From: Candidatus Obscuribacterales bacterium
Lineage (GTDB): Bacteria; Cyanobacteriota; Vampirovibrionia; Obscuribacterales; Obscuribacteraceae
Direction of reading: 5' to 3'
DNA: 64,000 nt
Assembly: GCA_020050685.1 (NCBI GenBank)
Contig: JAGVKG010000022.1
Coordinates: 18,087-82,086 of the forward strand
Shown: positions 26,303-35,302 of the stretch, in pieces
How positions within the stretch are numbered: position 1 is the stretch's first letter
Layout of the letters: each line of letters begins with the position of its first letter
Program-made: the position numbers and the translations under genes
Notes under the pieces: model-generated
The model's database searches: none
The model's input: the letters and a program-made list of their open reading frames with translations, nothing else
What the model was told of the DNA's origin: nothing

Positions 26303-28648
26303 TTGCAAACAAACGTCGCCGAGCTTTTCCCATTCACATTAGATGATTTCCAGCTTGAGGCAATTACTCACCTGGACGAAGGCAAGTCCGTTGTCGTATG
26401 CGCGCCGACCGGTGCCGGCAAGACAGTGATTGCGGAATTTGCAGTTGAGATGGCGATGCAAACAAACAAGCGCTGCTTCTATACGACCCCGCTCAAAGCC
26501 CTTTCCAACCAAAAGTTTTACGACTTTCGCACAAAGTACGGCGATGACAAAGTCGGGCTTTTGACTGGTGACACCTCCATCAACCGGGATGCTGCGGTTG
26601 TGGTGATGACAACAGAAGTCTTTCGCAACATGATGTATGGCACCATCCTTGGTGACGTGGCTCGCAACTTGCGCGATGTCTCGTATGTAATTTTAGATGA
26701 ATGTCATTACATGAACGATGCGGAGCGCGGCACCGTTTGGGAAGAGTCAATCATTTACGCGCCAAAAGATATTCAACTGGTAGCGCTTTCGGCCACGATT
26801 GCCAATGCGGAAGAATTGACGCAATGGATCGATGAAACACATGGACCAACCGCGCTGGTATCATCGTCGTTCCGTCCAGTACCTCTGCGATTTTATTATT
26901 TCGGCGACCGGCACATTTATCCCTTGCTCAGTCCAGGACATGGTGTCAATCATGTTTTAAAAGAACGCTTTGGTAACAAGCGTCGCTTCCACAAAGATAG
27001 AAAGCGCCCGCAAGTTGGTGCGCTCGGCCCGCGTCCTGGCGATGTGCTTGGAACGCTTTCCGGTCGCAACATGTTACCGGCAATTTTCTTTTTATTCTCC
27101 CGTCGCGGCTGCGAAGAGGCAATGAAGAAAGCGCGCGGCATCCCACTGGTTAATCACGATGAAGAACAAGAATTGAAAGAACAAATTGCTCACTTCATCA
27201 AAGACAATTCCAATCTGCAGAACCATCCACACCTGCCTTATCTTTATGAAGGTATGTCCGTGCACCACGCAGGCATGCTGCCATCGTGGAAGGGCATGGT
27301 AGAAAAACTTTTTCAACGCGGTTTACTGAAAGTTGTTTTTGCCACTGAAACTTTAGCGGCTGGCATCAATATGCCAGCCCGCACAACTGTGATCAGTTCC
27401 ATTTCCAAGCGTGGTGACGAAGGTCATCGCAACTTGCGTGCCAGCGAGTTCTTACAAATGTCTGGTCGCGCCGGTCGTCGTGGCATGGATACCGTTGGTC
27501 ACGTTGTCGTGCTCAATCATCCATTTGAACCGGTAGATGAAGCAGCCAAATTGGCCACCGCTCCAGCCGATCCGCTTTCATCGCGCTTTACTCCTTCTTA
27601 CGGAATGGTGTTGAATCTCTTACAACGTCACAGCGTAGATGAAGCACGCGACTTAATTGAACATAGCTTCGGCCAGTTTCTTTTGAACGAACAAATCGAA
27701 CCACTGCACTTACAAAAAATAGCCTGGCAACAAGAGCTGGAAAAACTTTCCCATCCGCTCTGCCCAACTGAAATTGGCGACTTGCCACTTTATTTGCGCA
27801 GATTAGATCAAGCCCGTGCCAAGCAAAAGCAAATGCGTTCCATGGACAAGGGCATGCACAAGCGTACCGAGCCGCATTTGGTACAGAAGGATGAAGAGGC
27901 ACTCTTGGTGGCATTGGAAGCAGTGCGCCAAGACATGAAAGACGTGCTTGCCGAAGCTTATCGCATGCCGTGTCATGGCTGCCCAGTGCAAAAGCCTTGC
28001 AGCAAACAATCCGATCGCGTTCGCCATTTGCAAACACGAATTAAAGATGTCGACAAAAAGATCAGTCGCGAATCAACTAAGTATTGGCATACTTTTGAAT
28101 CACTGGCAAATGTTTTACGCCTAGAAGGTTATTTGCAAGGTGACACACCAACAGCACTTGGACGGACCGCGTCGGCAATTCGCGGCCAAAACGAATTGTT
28201 CTTGACAGAAGTGGCGATGAGCGGCTGTTTGACCAAACTAGCACCAGATCAATTGGCAGCTGTGATCACAGCTATGGTCACCGAAGAAGACAGGGATACA
28301 AGAAATGCCAGAGTACGCGTAAGCCCACAAGCAGAAAAGGCTTTGGAAGAAGTACACAAAATCGGGCGACGCCTCTGGAAACTGCAAAGAGAATTCGACA
28401 TCGAGATCCCAGTGGAATTTGGCACCGTATTTTGTCCGATTACAGAAATGTGGGCACAAGGCGCCACATGGGAAGCGCTGCGCATGAGCACAATGTTCGA
28501 CGAAGGAGATATAGTCCGCTGCCTTCGCCGCACGCTTGATATGTGCCGTCAATTTATCCGAGCCGAAGGAATTCCCAAGGATTTGGTTGACCTCTGCATA
28601 AAAGTCGAACAACTAATTGCCCGCGATGAAGTACGCGAAGATTTTTAA
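26303..28648 (+). CDS. Ski2-like DEAD/DEAH-box RNA helicase
   Basis: This superfamily 2 helicase of the Ski2/Mtr4 type unwinds RNA, probably for RNA processing or decay. Motifs in order from the start: Walker A APTGAGKT (about 33-40), motif Ia TPLKALSNQK, motif II LDECHYMND, motif III LSATIAN and motif VI QMSGRAGRRGMD near residue 390. The C-terminal half has a Cys cluster (CHGCPVQKPCSKQSDR, about 555-570) and a DSHCT-like helical end. The open frame continues upstream through the tRNA gene, which is an artefact; TTG at 26303 with GGTGG about 12 bp upstream is proposed, and TTG at 26264 is the alternative. The exact start is uncertain. Confidence 0.85.
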   Translation: MQTNVAELFPFTLDDFQLEAITHLDEGKSVVVCAPTGAGKTVIAEFAVEMAMQTNKRCFYTTPLKALSNQKFYDFRTKYGDDKVGLLTGDTSINRDAAVVVMTTEVFRNMMYGTILGDVARNLRDVSYVILDECHYMNDAERGTVWEESIIYAPKDIQLVALSATIANAEELTQWIDETHGPTALVSSSFRPVPLRFYYFGDRHIYPLLSPGHGVNHVLKERFGNKRRFHKDRKRPQVGALGPRPGDVLGTLSGRNMLPAIFFLFSRRGCEEAMKKARGIPLVNHDEEQELKEQIAHFIKDNSNLQNHPHLPYLYEGMSVHHAGMLPSWKGMVEKLFQRGLLKVVFATETLAAGINMPARTTVISSISKRGDEGHRNLRASEFLQMSGRAGRRGMDTVGHVVVLNHPFEPVDEAAKLATAPADPLSSRFTPSYGMVLNLLQRHSVDEARDLIEHSFGQFLLNEQIEPLHLQKIAWQQELEKLSHPLCPTEIGDLPLYLRRLDQARAKQKQMRSMDKGMHKRTEPHLVQKDEEALLVALEAVRQDMKDVLAEAYRMPCHGCPVQKPCSKQSDRVRHLQTRIKDVDKKISRESTKYWHTFESLANVLRLEGYLQGDTPTALGRTASAIRGQNELFLTEVAMSGCLTKLAPDQLAAVITAMVTEEDRDTRNARVRVSPQAEKALEEVHKIGRRLWKLQREFDIEIPVEFGTVFCPITEMWAQGATWEALRMSTMFDEGDIVRCLRRTLDMCRQFIRAEGIPKDLVDLCIKVEQLIARDEVREDF

Positions 28649-28662
28649 GCGACTATTAGCGC

Positions 28663-28717
28663 ATATTTTTACCATGAAATTCCCTCACCAAAAGCAGGAA
28701 TTTCATGGTAAAAATAT
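28663..28717. terminator. Bidirectional terminator, 21-bp perfect hairpin
   Basis: Arms at 28663-28683 and 28697-28717 are exact inverted repeats of 21 bp around a 13-nt loop. The arm ends are A/T runs, so both strands give a stem followed by U-rich RNA. It separates the convergent helicase and cmk genes. Confidence 0.85.
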
Positions 28718-28725
28718 TTGGCTAG

Positions 28726-29436
28726 TCAATCCACCGCGATCCCAAGATGCTTACGACAAATTTCTAAAATCTTCTCCACCACTTGCTCGATGCTCAAATG
28801 ATCCGTGTTCACTTCAATAGCATCATCGGCCTTGCGTAAGGGATCGACCTTTCGCGTCGAATCAATTTCATCGCGGCGTTTGATATCTTGCAAAACCGAA
28901 TCATAGTCTAGGACCTGTCCGAGTTGGGCAAGATCGTTGATTCGGCGGTGCGTGCGCACATCGGGACTTGCGGTCAAATAGATTTTTACGTCCGCATTTG
29001 GCAGAACGGCAGTGCCGATGTCGCGCCCTTCCAGCACGGCACCGCCTGTGGTGGCAATTTTTCTTTGTTGTTCCAACAGAGTCTTTCGCACGCCGGCAAT
29101 GGTTGACACCGGGCTGACGAAGGCGCTCACTTCCGGCATGCGGATATCGCGCGTGATCTCGGTGCCATTCACATAAACACGCACGCGCCCACCGGATGTT
29201 TCATCTTTTGGTTTAATGACAATTTCGGTACGATTTACCAAATCGACAATCGCATCGACATCTTCGATGTCTAAATTATTTTGCAGAGCAAGCCAGGTTA
29301 CCGCTCTGTACATCGCGCCCGTATCGAGATACAAGCAGCCGAGAGCATCTGCTACTTTTTGCGCAACAGTAGATTTGCCGGCCCCTGCCGGTCCATCGAT
29401 TGCTACAACTAGTTTGCCAAGATTTGAATTAGGCAT
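28726..29436 (-). CDS. cmk: Cytidylate kinase
   Basis: Cmk phosphorylates CMP and dCMP with ATP in the cytoplasm. The 236-residue protein has the P-loop GPAGAGKST (15-23), YLDTGAMYRAVTW, the CMP-binding insert typical of bacterial Cmk with EGRDIGTAVLPNADVKIYLTAS and the LID residues RRDEIDSTRKVDPL. It ends near the 21-bp terminator and starts 26 bp after the stop of the selenoprotein W-like gene on the same strand, so the two may share a transcript. Confidence 0.95.
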   Translation of the reverse strand: MPNSNLGKLVVAIDGPAGAGKSTVAQKVADALGCLYLDTGAMYRAVTWLALQNNLDIEDVDAIVDLVNRTEIVIKPKDETSGGRVRVYVNGTEITRDIRMPEVSAFVSPVSTIAGVRKTLLEQQRKIATTGGAVLEGRDIGTAVLPNADVKIYLTASPDVRTHRRINDLAQLGQVLDYDSVLQDIKRRDEIDSTRKVDPLRKADDAIEVNTDHLSIEQVVEKILEICRKHLGIAVD

Positions 29437-29462
29437 GATGATTCAATTCTTGTTCTCGTGCC

Positions 29463-29801
29463 CTATCTATCAAGAAAGCGTTTCGTGAACCATTGAAAAA
29501 AACTTGGCGGTTTTTCAATATTTGCACTTGCCTTGGCTTGCGCTTCTTCAATGGACACCCCAGCTTCCAATAACTTTACGATCTCGATTACTTCACAGTC
29601 TTCAGGAAATCTGCTGACGGCCTTTTTGGAAAAGATCAATTGTCCATTATGCTCAACTTCAAAAATACCACCAGAGCCTTGAATCAATGCCGATGACTCA
29701 CCAAGTTTTCCTTCGATTTCGGCTGCCAACCTGACAGCCCGGTTGCGGTAGCCTCAAGCTCCGCAATAAGTGATGATGAATGGGGGTTTTTCGGGGGGCA
29801 T
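29463..29801 (-). CDS. Selenoprotein W-like (Rdx family) protein with in-frame TGA
   Basis: Reading through one TGA gives a 112-residue protein of the SelW/SelT/SelH Rdx family, thioredoxin-fold oxidoreductases with a CxxU or CxxC centre. The ATG at 29801 has AAGGA 8 bp upstream. After MPPEKPPFIITYCGA comes TGA (29756-29754), then GYRNRAVRLAAEIEGKLG, which places selenocysteine at residue 16 in a C13-G-A-U16 motif, exactly where SelW has CxxU. Downstream, GSGGIFEVEHNGQLIFSKK and RFPEDCEVIEIVKLL match the rest of the family. A SECIS-like hairpin follows the TGA. If TGA were a stop, the remaining 88-residue frame would lack its active site. The SelA/B/C/D machinery is not in the window. Confidence 0.85.
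29721..29739 (-). promoter_or_regulatory. Predicted bacterial SECIS element
   Basis: In the mRNA, GGCUGUC (29739-29733) pairs with GGCAGCC (29727-29721) to give a 7-bp stem with one G-U pair and an apical loop AGGUU. The loop begins 22 nt after the UGA, and a G is among its first two bases, as in known bacterial SECIS elements; the E. coli fdhF loop is AGGUCU. It would be bound by SelB to direct selenocysteine insertion. Prediction by eye only. Confidence 0.65.
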
Positions 29802-29817
29802 ATCGGTTTCCTTGTAT

Positions 29818-29898
29818 GAGAGATCCTTCGTCGCTTCGCTCCTCAGGATGACAATCTGCTTGCAGCAGGCGAGGCGTGCCTCGCCCCTACGGATGACA
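29818..29898. repeat. Dispersed intergenic palindromic repeat, copy 2
   Basis: Two modules lie side by side: AGAGATCCTTCGTCGCTTCG with CTCAGGATGACA (29818-29853) and the inverted repeat GGCGAGGC-GT-GCCTCGCC (29868-29885) followed by CCTACGGATGACAG. It lies between the selenoprotein gene and the HTH gene, upstream of the former. Confidence 0.7.
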
Positions 29899-29908
29899 GT
29901 CGTTCAAT

Positions 29909-30640
29909 TTATTTCTTGTTGAAGAGACGCTTCCACCAGGGGGCGTTAAGCACAGCAATGTATTCGTCCTTCAAGACTTTGAATTCAGACTTGGCGTAAG
30001 TCAATTCTTCTTTCAATTTTTGCGTTTCATTGGCGTTCATTTCCAGAAGACGCATTGAGCCTTGCATCTGTGTAATCAAACGCAAATCTTCCATACGCAA
30101 TCTACGCTCATCAGCCAATTGCTTTTGCGCCTGTACCAACTCACGCAAAAGATGTTCGACTTCTTCGCCGCGATCAATAACAATGGCTGGACTTTCTAAA
30201 CTTTGGTTTTCGGGACGCCAAGGCAATCTGCGTTTTACTTTTGGACCATCAGCCGCACCAGAATAGGAATTCATATCTTCGTTTTCTGCCTCTTCATAAA
30301 TTGCCGCACCGTCGGATTGCGAATTTACTTGCCGCAAACGAAATCCTGGCGGTGGAATTATTCTCCACTCTTGTCCGTTGCCCGCGGATATCCTTTTGGC
30401 TGACCAACCATCTGGCAATTTATTGCCCCAGCGGCCAATTATGCTGCGCTCAAGCGAACGCAAGGACTTTCCTAAAATTGCGGCCGCCTGCTGCAAATTT
30501 AATGCCGGTCTCGGAATATCGTAGCCGGACTCGGATAGACCCTCGCCACTGTAGTTATTAGTTTCCAGCGTTTCCTGATTTTCTTGATTGGCAGCTTCTT
30601 GTTGCAAATCTGCCGCAATTGTTGAATTTTCCGTCGCCAT
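29909..30640 (-). CDS. HTH and coiled-coil protein, unknown function
   Basis: The 243-residue protein has a disordered acidic N-terminus, then a MerR-like helix-turn-helix segment (about 47-85, LNLQQAAAILGKSLRSLERSI followed by WGNKLPDGWSAKRIS), a linker, and a coiled coil at about 155-225 (EEVEHLLRELVQAQKQLADE). It ends WWKRLFNKK. The arrangement resembles DNA-binding adaptor proteins in which a coiled coil dimerises a winged helix, but no named family is assigned. The ATG start has no strong ribosome binding site. A dispersed repeat lies just after its stop. Confidence 0.55.
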   Translation of the reverse strand: MATENSTIAADLQQEAANQENQETLETNNYSGEGLSESGYDIPRPALNLQQAAAILGKSLRSLERSIIGRWGNKLPDGWSAKRISAGNGQEWRIIPPPGFRLRQVNSQSDGAAIYEEAENEDMNSYSGAADGPKVKRRLPWRPENQSLESPAIVIDRGEEVEHLLRELVQAQKQLADERRLRMEDLRLITQMQGSMRLLEMNANETQKLKEELTYAKSEFKVLKDEYIAVLNAPWWKRLFNKK

Positions 30641-30733
30641 AGTTACGCCGACCTCGCATTTAGTTACAAGCTATAAGTTTAGCGAGAAATCGCCACCTGG
30701 CAACAAAAAGTAAATTAGAGAATTACAGCAAAA

Positions 30734-30764
30734 GGCGGAAGCAAACCTATTGCTTGCTCCCGCC
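30734..30764 (-). terminator. Rho-independent terminator of sodB
   Basis: On the minus strand an 11-bp stem (GGCGGGAGCAA with TTGCTTCCGCC, one G-U pair) and a 9-nt loop is followed directly by TTTTGCTG, 20 bp after the superoxide dismutase stop codon. Confidence 0.8.
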
Positions 30765-30783
30765 CTTCAGGACACTCCGTTTC

Positions 30784-31401
30784 CTATTTAATCAAGCGCT
30801 TCTCAACTACCGACCAATCGATATTGCTGAAGAAGGATTCAATGTATTTCGGACGATCGGCTGGCTTGTAATCCAGAATCCAAGCGTGCTCCCATACATC
30901 CATTACCAAAATTGGTTGCCAACCAGCGATATTGCCTTCTTCGTGCAAGGTTATCCAGTTGTTGGAAAGTGTCTTGGTGATCGGGTCTTGGAAAAGCACT
31001 GCCCAGCCAACACCGCGCATGGCGCCGACTTTGGCAAAGTCGTTTTTCCATACATCAACGGAAGAATAAACTGAGGCAAGTGCACTGCCAATTGGTGTGC
31101 TTTCCTTAGGAAGATCAGAGCCACCGCCTGCTTTGAGGTTCTCAAAATAGAACTCGTGCAAGCGCATGCCGTTGAACTCGAACCCGTAACGACGCTTGAG
31201 CTCGGCATACTCTGGCGAACCAGACTTGCCACCTTCTGTAAGCTCAATTACCTTTTCATTAAGAATGTTTGTGTTCTTTACATAGCCGGAATAAAGACCA
31301 AGGTGAATTTCGATGGTTTTGTCAGAAATTCCGGTCAGTCCTTTTAGGCGGGAAAAATCTTTTTCCACAAAAGGTTTGTATGAAATTTTTTGCTGCAACA
31401 T
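30784..31401 (-). CDS. sodB: Iron/manganese superoxide dismutase
   Basis: The enzyme converts superoxide to oxygen and hydrogen peroxide. The 205-residue protein keeps the four metal ligands: His33 in EIHLGLYSGYV, the second His in MRLHEFYFENL near residue 81, and Asp and His in DVWEHAWILDY near 168-172. GGWQPILVMDVWEHA-like wording places it in the Fe/Mn SOD family; iron versus manganese cannot be decided. No signal peptide, so cytoplasmic. AGGAGAGAAC lies upstream of the ATG and a clear terminator follows. It is a single-gene unit. Confidence 0.88.
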   Translation of the reverse strand: MLQQKISYKPFVEKDFSRLKGLTGISDKTIEIHLGLYSGYVKNTNILNEKVIELTEGGKSGSPEYAELKRRYGFEFNGMRLHEFYFENLKAGGGSDLPKESTPIGSALASVYSSVDVWKNDFAKVGAMRGVGWAVLFQDPITKTLSNNWITLHEEGNIAGWQPILVMDVWEHAWILDYKPADRPKYIESFFSNIDWSVVEKRLIK

Positions 31402-31966
31402 TGTTCTCTCCTAGGGGACGGGTCATCTGGCTTCCGAATTAGCAAGAACTAATTTGTATCACAGATCAATTTCCAAGAGCACGCCTCGCAATCCGTCCTG
31501 ATCCCAATTGTTACAAGCTCATTAGTAAACAAGTGCCCCAACCAATTCATGCAAACTTAACGGGCGGCACTTGAATGCCGCCCGCCTTTACTTTATCGCT
31601 GACCAACGCCAGCCTTCCCATAATTTGGGATGTTCCTTCATCGGGAATTAGTTAAGTTGCAAAATTTCTGATAGGGATGTTCCTCTATAAGAAACCTCCA
31701 TCATCAATATCCGTCAACAATTTCTTTGTACCCAAGATGCAAATTTGCAAAACCGCAGAAAGCATAATTGAACATTTGTTAACAAATTTAAGGACGACAT
31801 GCTAAGCTTATAAAGCTAGGGAACGAACCAACCTTGCCACGATCTTGCGGAAACAGATTGAAAGCAAAGGTGGTTTCTCGCGTGCAGTCCGGCGCCTATT
31901 CGACAGGTCCACTCACAAGTCCGTTTAATTTAGTACAGGGTCGTTTTAAATAAAACAGAGCAATTG
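31402..31966. other. Divergent intergenic region, sodB/SNF2
   Basis: No coding gene is supported in these 565 bp. It contains a strong hairpin CGGGCGGC-N8-GCCGCCCG at 31561-31584, followed on the plus strand by CCTTTACTTT, which looks like a terminator although no gene precedes it; a small RNA transcribed from about 31.4 kb is possible. The motif GGGATGTTCCT occurs twice, at 31627-31637 and 31674-31684. An AT-rich stretch near 31770-31820 could hold the SNF2 promoter. Confidence 0.4.
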
Positions 31967-34900
31967 ATGAACCAGGCGTCTGGCAAAAAATTATCTCTTT
32001 CCCTCAAGGCTGTACAAGAAGCAAGCAGCGAGCCGGTATATCGCCGCGGTATTCAGTACTATCGCCGCAAAAAAGTTTTGAAGTATGAGGAAATAAACGG
32101 GGGCAGCTTAATCGAAGCTCTCGTGATTGGCTCCGAGTCGCAACCGTACAAAATCCGCGTTGTCATTGACAGCCCGGAGCAGTTTACGGCTGAATGTTCC
32201 TGCCCTTATTTTGAACCGGTGTGCAAGCACTCGGTCGCGGTCTTACTGACTAACGTGGCCAAAAATCATCCTGGTATTCGTTTTGACATTGGTGAATCGG
32301 ACAGACAGCGCGAAAATGTTTTCGAATCAGGACCGCGTGCCAAGGACTTTCTTGAAGATCCCCGCGCGCAAGCAGGCGAAGGTTCCGGAAATGAACCCGC
32401 CGAAGTTAGCGCCGATCCCAGTGAGCCAGAGATAACTCTTGGTGTATTAGTTATTGAAAAACCTTTGGCTTTGATTCTCGGGACAATTCCGGATGAAATT
32501 CAAGGCAAAGTAAACATTCTCAAAATTCCACCGGAAGCATTGGATTATTTACCAGCCGGATCGCGTGCCTGGAAATTAGCAAAGTATTTGACGATGCTGC
32601 CGCAGATCACTAAAGGACCGGCAGGCGGTCATCGCATTCCGCGCGCCGATGAGGGTTGCGTACTCGGTCATGCAAGTTTGTGCGCCCGCTTGATCAATAC
32701 AAGCGACAACAAAGTGATGACTTTCTCCCAGGATGCAATCAAACCGCGCTTGATCATTTCCGAAACGGAAAATGGTGAACTTTCCCTGCGTTTACTAGCA
32801 ATTACCGAAGATGGCAAAACTTTAGCAGAGCCGCTATTTTTCCTTGGACAATCATCGTATGTACTTGCCGATGGTGTGTTCTACTTTATTGATGCTAGCC
32901 CGCTTTCGCGTTTGTTCCAGTTTTTTGATTCTTACGGCAAGATGACAGTTAAGCTGGACGTGGTGCCAAAATTCTTGTCTCAAGATATTCCAAATCTGAT
33001 GAAGAAGCTGGATGTACAGCTTGATGAAAGCAGCGCACCATTTCCCATGTCAATTAATGAGCCACCACAGGTGGTGATACGCCTTGTGGAGAAGCGCCCA
33101 GGACAAGGCAATGGAAATGGCAACGGCAATGGCAATGGCGTCCATGGACACAATGGACATGGCGATTCCGATACCGTATTTTTGGATCTGGCATTAGGTT
33201 TCCGTTACGGCAATTTGGTTTTGCCTTCCCGCGATGAAACCTCCGCAGTCGAGTCGGAAGTTTACACGCGCACAATTTCCGAGGAAGGGCAAAGTGTTTG
33301 GGTCAAGCGACTTTGGGATCAAGAAGGACAGCTTAGACGCTTCCTCACCAATCTTCAGCCAACCCGCACAATTGCCGACCGCTTTTATTTCATCGACGAA
33401 GCGGCCTGTGATGCTGTGTTCTATCTGTCATCTGAGCAAAGCAGCGATTGGGAAATTCAAGGCATCAACAACCTGCACAAATATCGCGTCATGAATGAGC
33501 CGGTCAAGATCAAGGCCAATTTGATGCTCAACAAAGACGCCTTCAAGTTTGAGTTTCAACTTCAGGCATTCGCCGCCGATCAGTCTATTCCGTTTACCCA
33601 AATTATCGATTCTGTATTTCGCAATAGAAATTATTTGCAGCTGGAAGTTGCCGAGGGAGACAAGCAGTACGTACGCTTGCCTGTACAGACACTGCTCAGT
33701 TTATTGAAAGCTGTCGGACAAAGCAAAGAGACCGCCCGTCCACTTTACCAGGCATTGCCAATTGCTGCGGCACTGGAAGCACACGGAATTGATATCGAAT
33801 ACGATCAAGGCTTTAGCGACTTCATTGAAAAATTGTGCAACTTCCGCACTCTCGAACCACAAGCCTTGCACAAAGATTTCCGCGGCAGTTTGCGCGAATA
33901 TCAAAAAGAAGGCTACAGCTGGCTCAAGTTCTTGCGCGAGTATGGACTGGGTGGCATTCTTGCAGACGACATGGGTCTGGGAAAAACCATTCAAACCTTG
34001 GCACTTCTACTTGCCCATCACAAGAACGCCAAGCGATCACCATCTTTGGTGGTGGCACCAACATCAGTTGTCTACAACTGGATGATGGAAGCAGAGAAAT
34101 TCACACCGACACTTAATACCGCACTATTTCTTGGCCGCGATCGCCACGAGCTCTTAGCTAAGCTCAAGCGCCAAACTGGCACCAAGCCAGATGTTGTCTT
34201 CACTACTTACGGTATTATTCGCCGCGACTATGAAGCACTGAAGGAAGTTCAGTTCGATCATCTGATTCTCGACGAAGCACAAAACATCAAGAATCCGGAA
34301 TCTGTAGGCGCAATTGCTTCCAAGAGCCTCAAGGCTCTGCACCGTCTGGCTTTATCCGGTACGCCTGTAGAAAACAGACTGCGCGAACTGTGGTCCATTT
34401 TTGATTTCTTGATGCCGGACTTTTTGGGCGAGTACAAAGAATTCAACGAAACTTTTGAACGCCCAATTGAAAGCGGCAATGAAAACTCCGGACAAAAGCT
34501 GCGCAAAATTGTCCATCCATTTATTCTTAGACGTCTTAAGAGCCAGGTCGAAAAAGAGTTGCCTGATCGTACAGATGTTATCAATCTCTGTGAAATGGAA
34601 GATGATCAACGCTCGCTTTATCTTGATGTTCTCGATGAATGCCGTCAAAAAGTATTTGGCGAAATTGCTTCCAAAGGCATCGGCAGATCACAAATTTCAG
34701 TTTTGGCTGCCTTGCTCAGGCTGCGACAAGTTTGTTGTGACCCACGCCTCCTGAAAAACAGACCAGCCGATGAGACGCTGCCAGAATCAGGCAAGCTCGA
34801 AGCACTGATGGAAATGGTTGACGAACTTGTTGAAGGCGGACACAAGATGTTAATCTTCAGCCAATTCGTCGAAATGCTTTCCTTAATTCGACCGGAGCTT

Positions 34901-35302
34901 GAGAAGGCCGGCTACGAATACGAATATATTGATGGCCAAACACCAGCCAAGGATCGTTTGGACAAGGTCAACAAATTCAACGCCGATCCAACTATTCCAA
35001 TCTTCTTAATCAGTCTCAAAGCTGGCGGTACCGGACTTAACTTGACCGGTGCTGACTATGTCATTCATTATGACCCTTGGTGGAACCCTGCTGTTGAAAA
35101 CCAAGCAACTGACCGGGCACACCGTATCGGACAGACCAAACACGTCTTCAATTACAAGCTGATTACCAAGGGAACTGTAGAAGAAAAAATTCTTGCTTTG
35201 CAAAAACGCAAACAGAAGCTTGCAGATTTGATCATCGGCGGTGACGAAGGCATTGCCAAAGAGCTTACTAAAGAAGACCTAGAATTCCTCTTCTCATTCT
35301 AA
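31967..35302 (+). CDS. SWIM zinc-finger SNF2/Rad54-type ATPase
   Basis: The 1111-residue protein begins with a SWIM zinc finger (C77-x-C79, C86-x-H88) and, after a long variable part with a Gly-Asn-His linker near residue 380-395, has a complete SNF2 motor: ADDMGLGKT (about 667), DEAQ in LILDEAQNIKNP (about 768), LSGTPVENRL, LIFSQFVEML and YDPWWNPAVENQATDRAHRIGQ. Such bacterial proteins are double-stranded DNA translocases thought to clear or remodel protein-DNA complexes, including stalled RNA polymerase. The ATG at 31967 follows a weak AGAG site. Its stop codon overlaps the start of the adhesin-like gene (TAATG). Confidence 0.9.
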   Translation: MNQASGKKLSLSLKAVQEASSEPVYRRGIQYYRRKKVLKYEEINGGSLIEALVIGSESQPYKIRVVIDSPEQFTAECSCPYFEPVCKHSVAVLLTNVAKNHPGIRFDIGESDRQRENVFESGPRAKDFLEDPRAQAGEGSGNEPAEVSADPSEPEITLGVLVIEKPLALILGTIPDEIQGKVNILKIPPEALDYLPAGSRAWKLAKYLTMLPQITKGPAGGHRIPRADEGCVLGHASLCARLINTSDNKVMTFSQDAIKPRLIISETENGELSLRLLAITEDGKTLAEPLFFLGQSSYVLADGVFYFIDASPLSRLFQFFDSYGKMTVKLDVVPKFLSQDIPNLMKKLDVQLDESSAPFPMSINEPPQVVIRLVEKRPGQGNGNGNGNGNGVHGHNGHGDSDTVFLDLALGFRYGNLVLPSRDETSAVESEVYTRTISEEGQSVWVKRLWDQEGQLRRFLTNLQPTRTIADRFYFIDEAACDAVFYLSSEQSSDWEIQGINNLHKYRVMNEPVKIKANLMLNKDAFKFEFQLQAFAADQSIPFTQIIDSVFRNRNYLQLEVAEGDKQYVRLPVQTLLSLLKAVGQSKETARPLYQALPIAAALEAHGIDIEYDQGFSDFIEKLCNFRTLEPQALHKDFRGSLREYQKEGYSWLKFLREYGLGGILADDMGLGKTIQTLALLLAHHKNAKRSPSLVVAPTSVVYNWMMEAEKFTPTLNTALFLGRDRHELLAKLKRQTGTKPDVVFTTYGIIRRDYEALKEVQFDHLILDEAQNIKNPESVGAIASKSLKALHRLALSGTPVENRLRELWSIFDFLMPDFLGEYKEFNETFERPIESGNENSGQKLRKIVHPFILRRLKSQVEKELPDRTDVINLCEMEDDQRSLYLDVLDECRQKVFGEIASKGIGRSQISVLAALLRLRQVCCDPRLLKNRPADETLPESGKLEALMEMVDELVEGGHKMLIFSQFVEMLSLIRPELEKAGYEYEYIDGQTPAKDRLDKVNKFNADPTIPIFLISLKAGGTGLNLTGADYVIHYDPWWNPAVENQATDRAHRIGQTKHVFNYKLITKGTVEEKILALQKRKQKLADLIIGGDEGIAKELTKEDLEFLFSF

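Noticed and set aside
29721..29753. Alternative longer SECIS fold starting directly after the UGA with a GGG loop
   Set aside because: It needs a bulge and a mismatch and puts the apical loop only 13 nt from the UGA, closer than known bacterial SECIS; the 7-bp AGGUU hairpin fits better.
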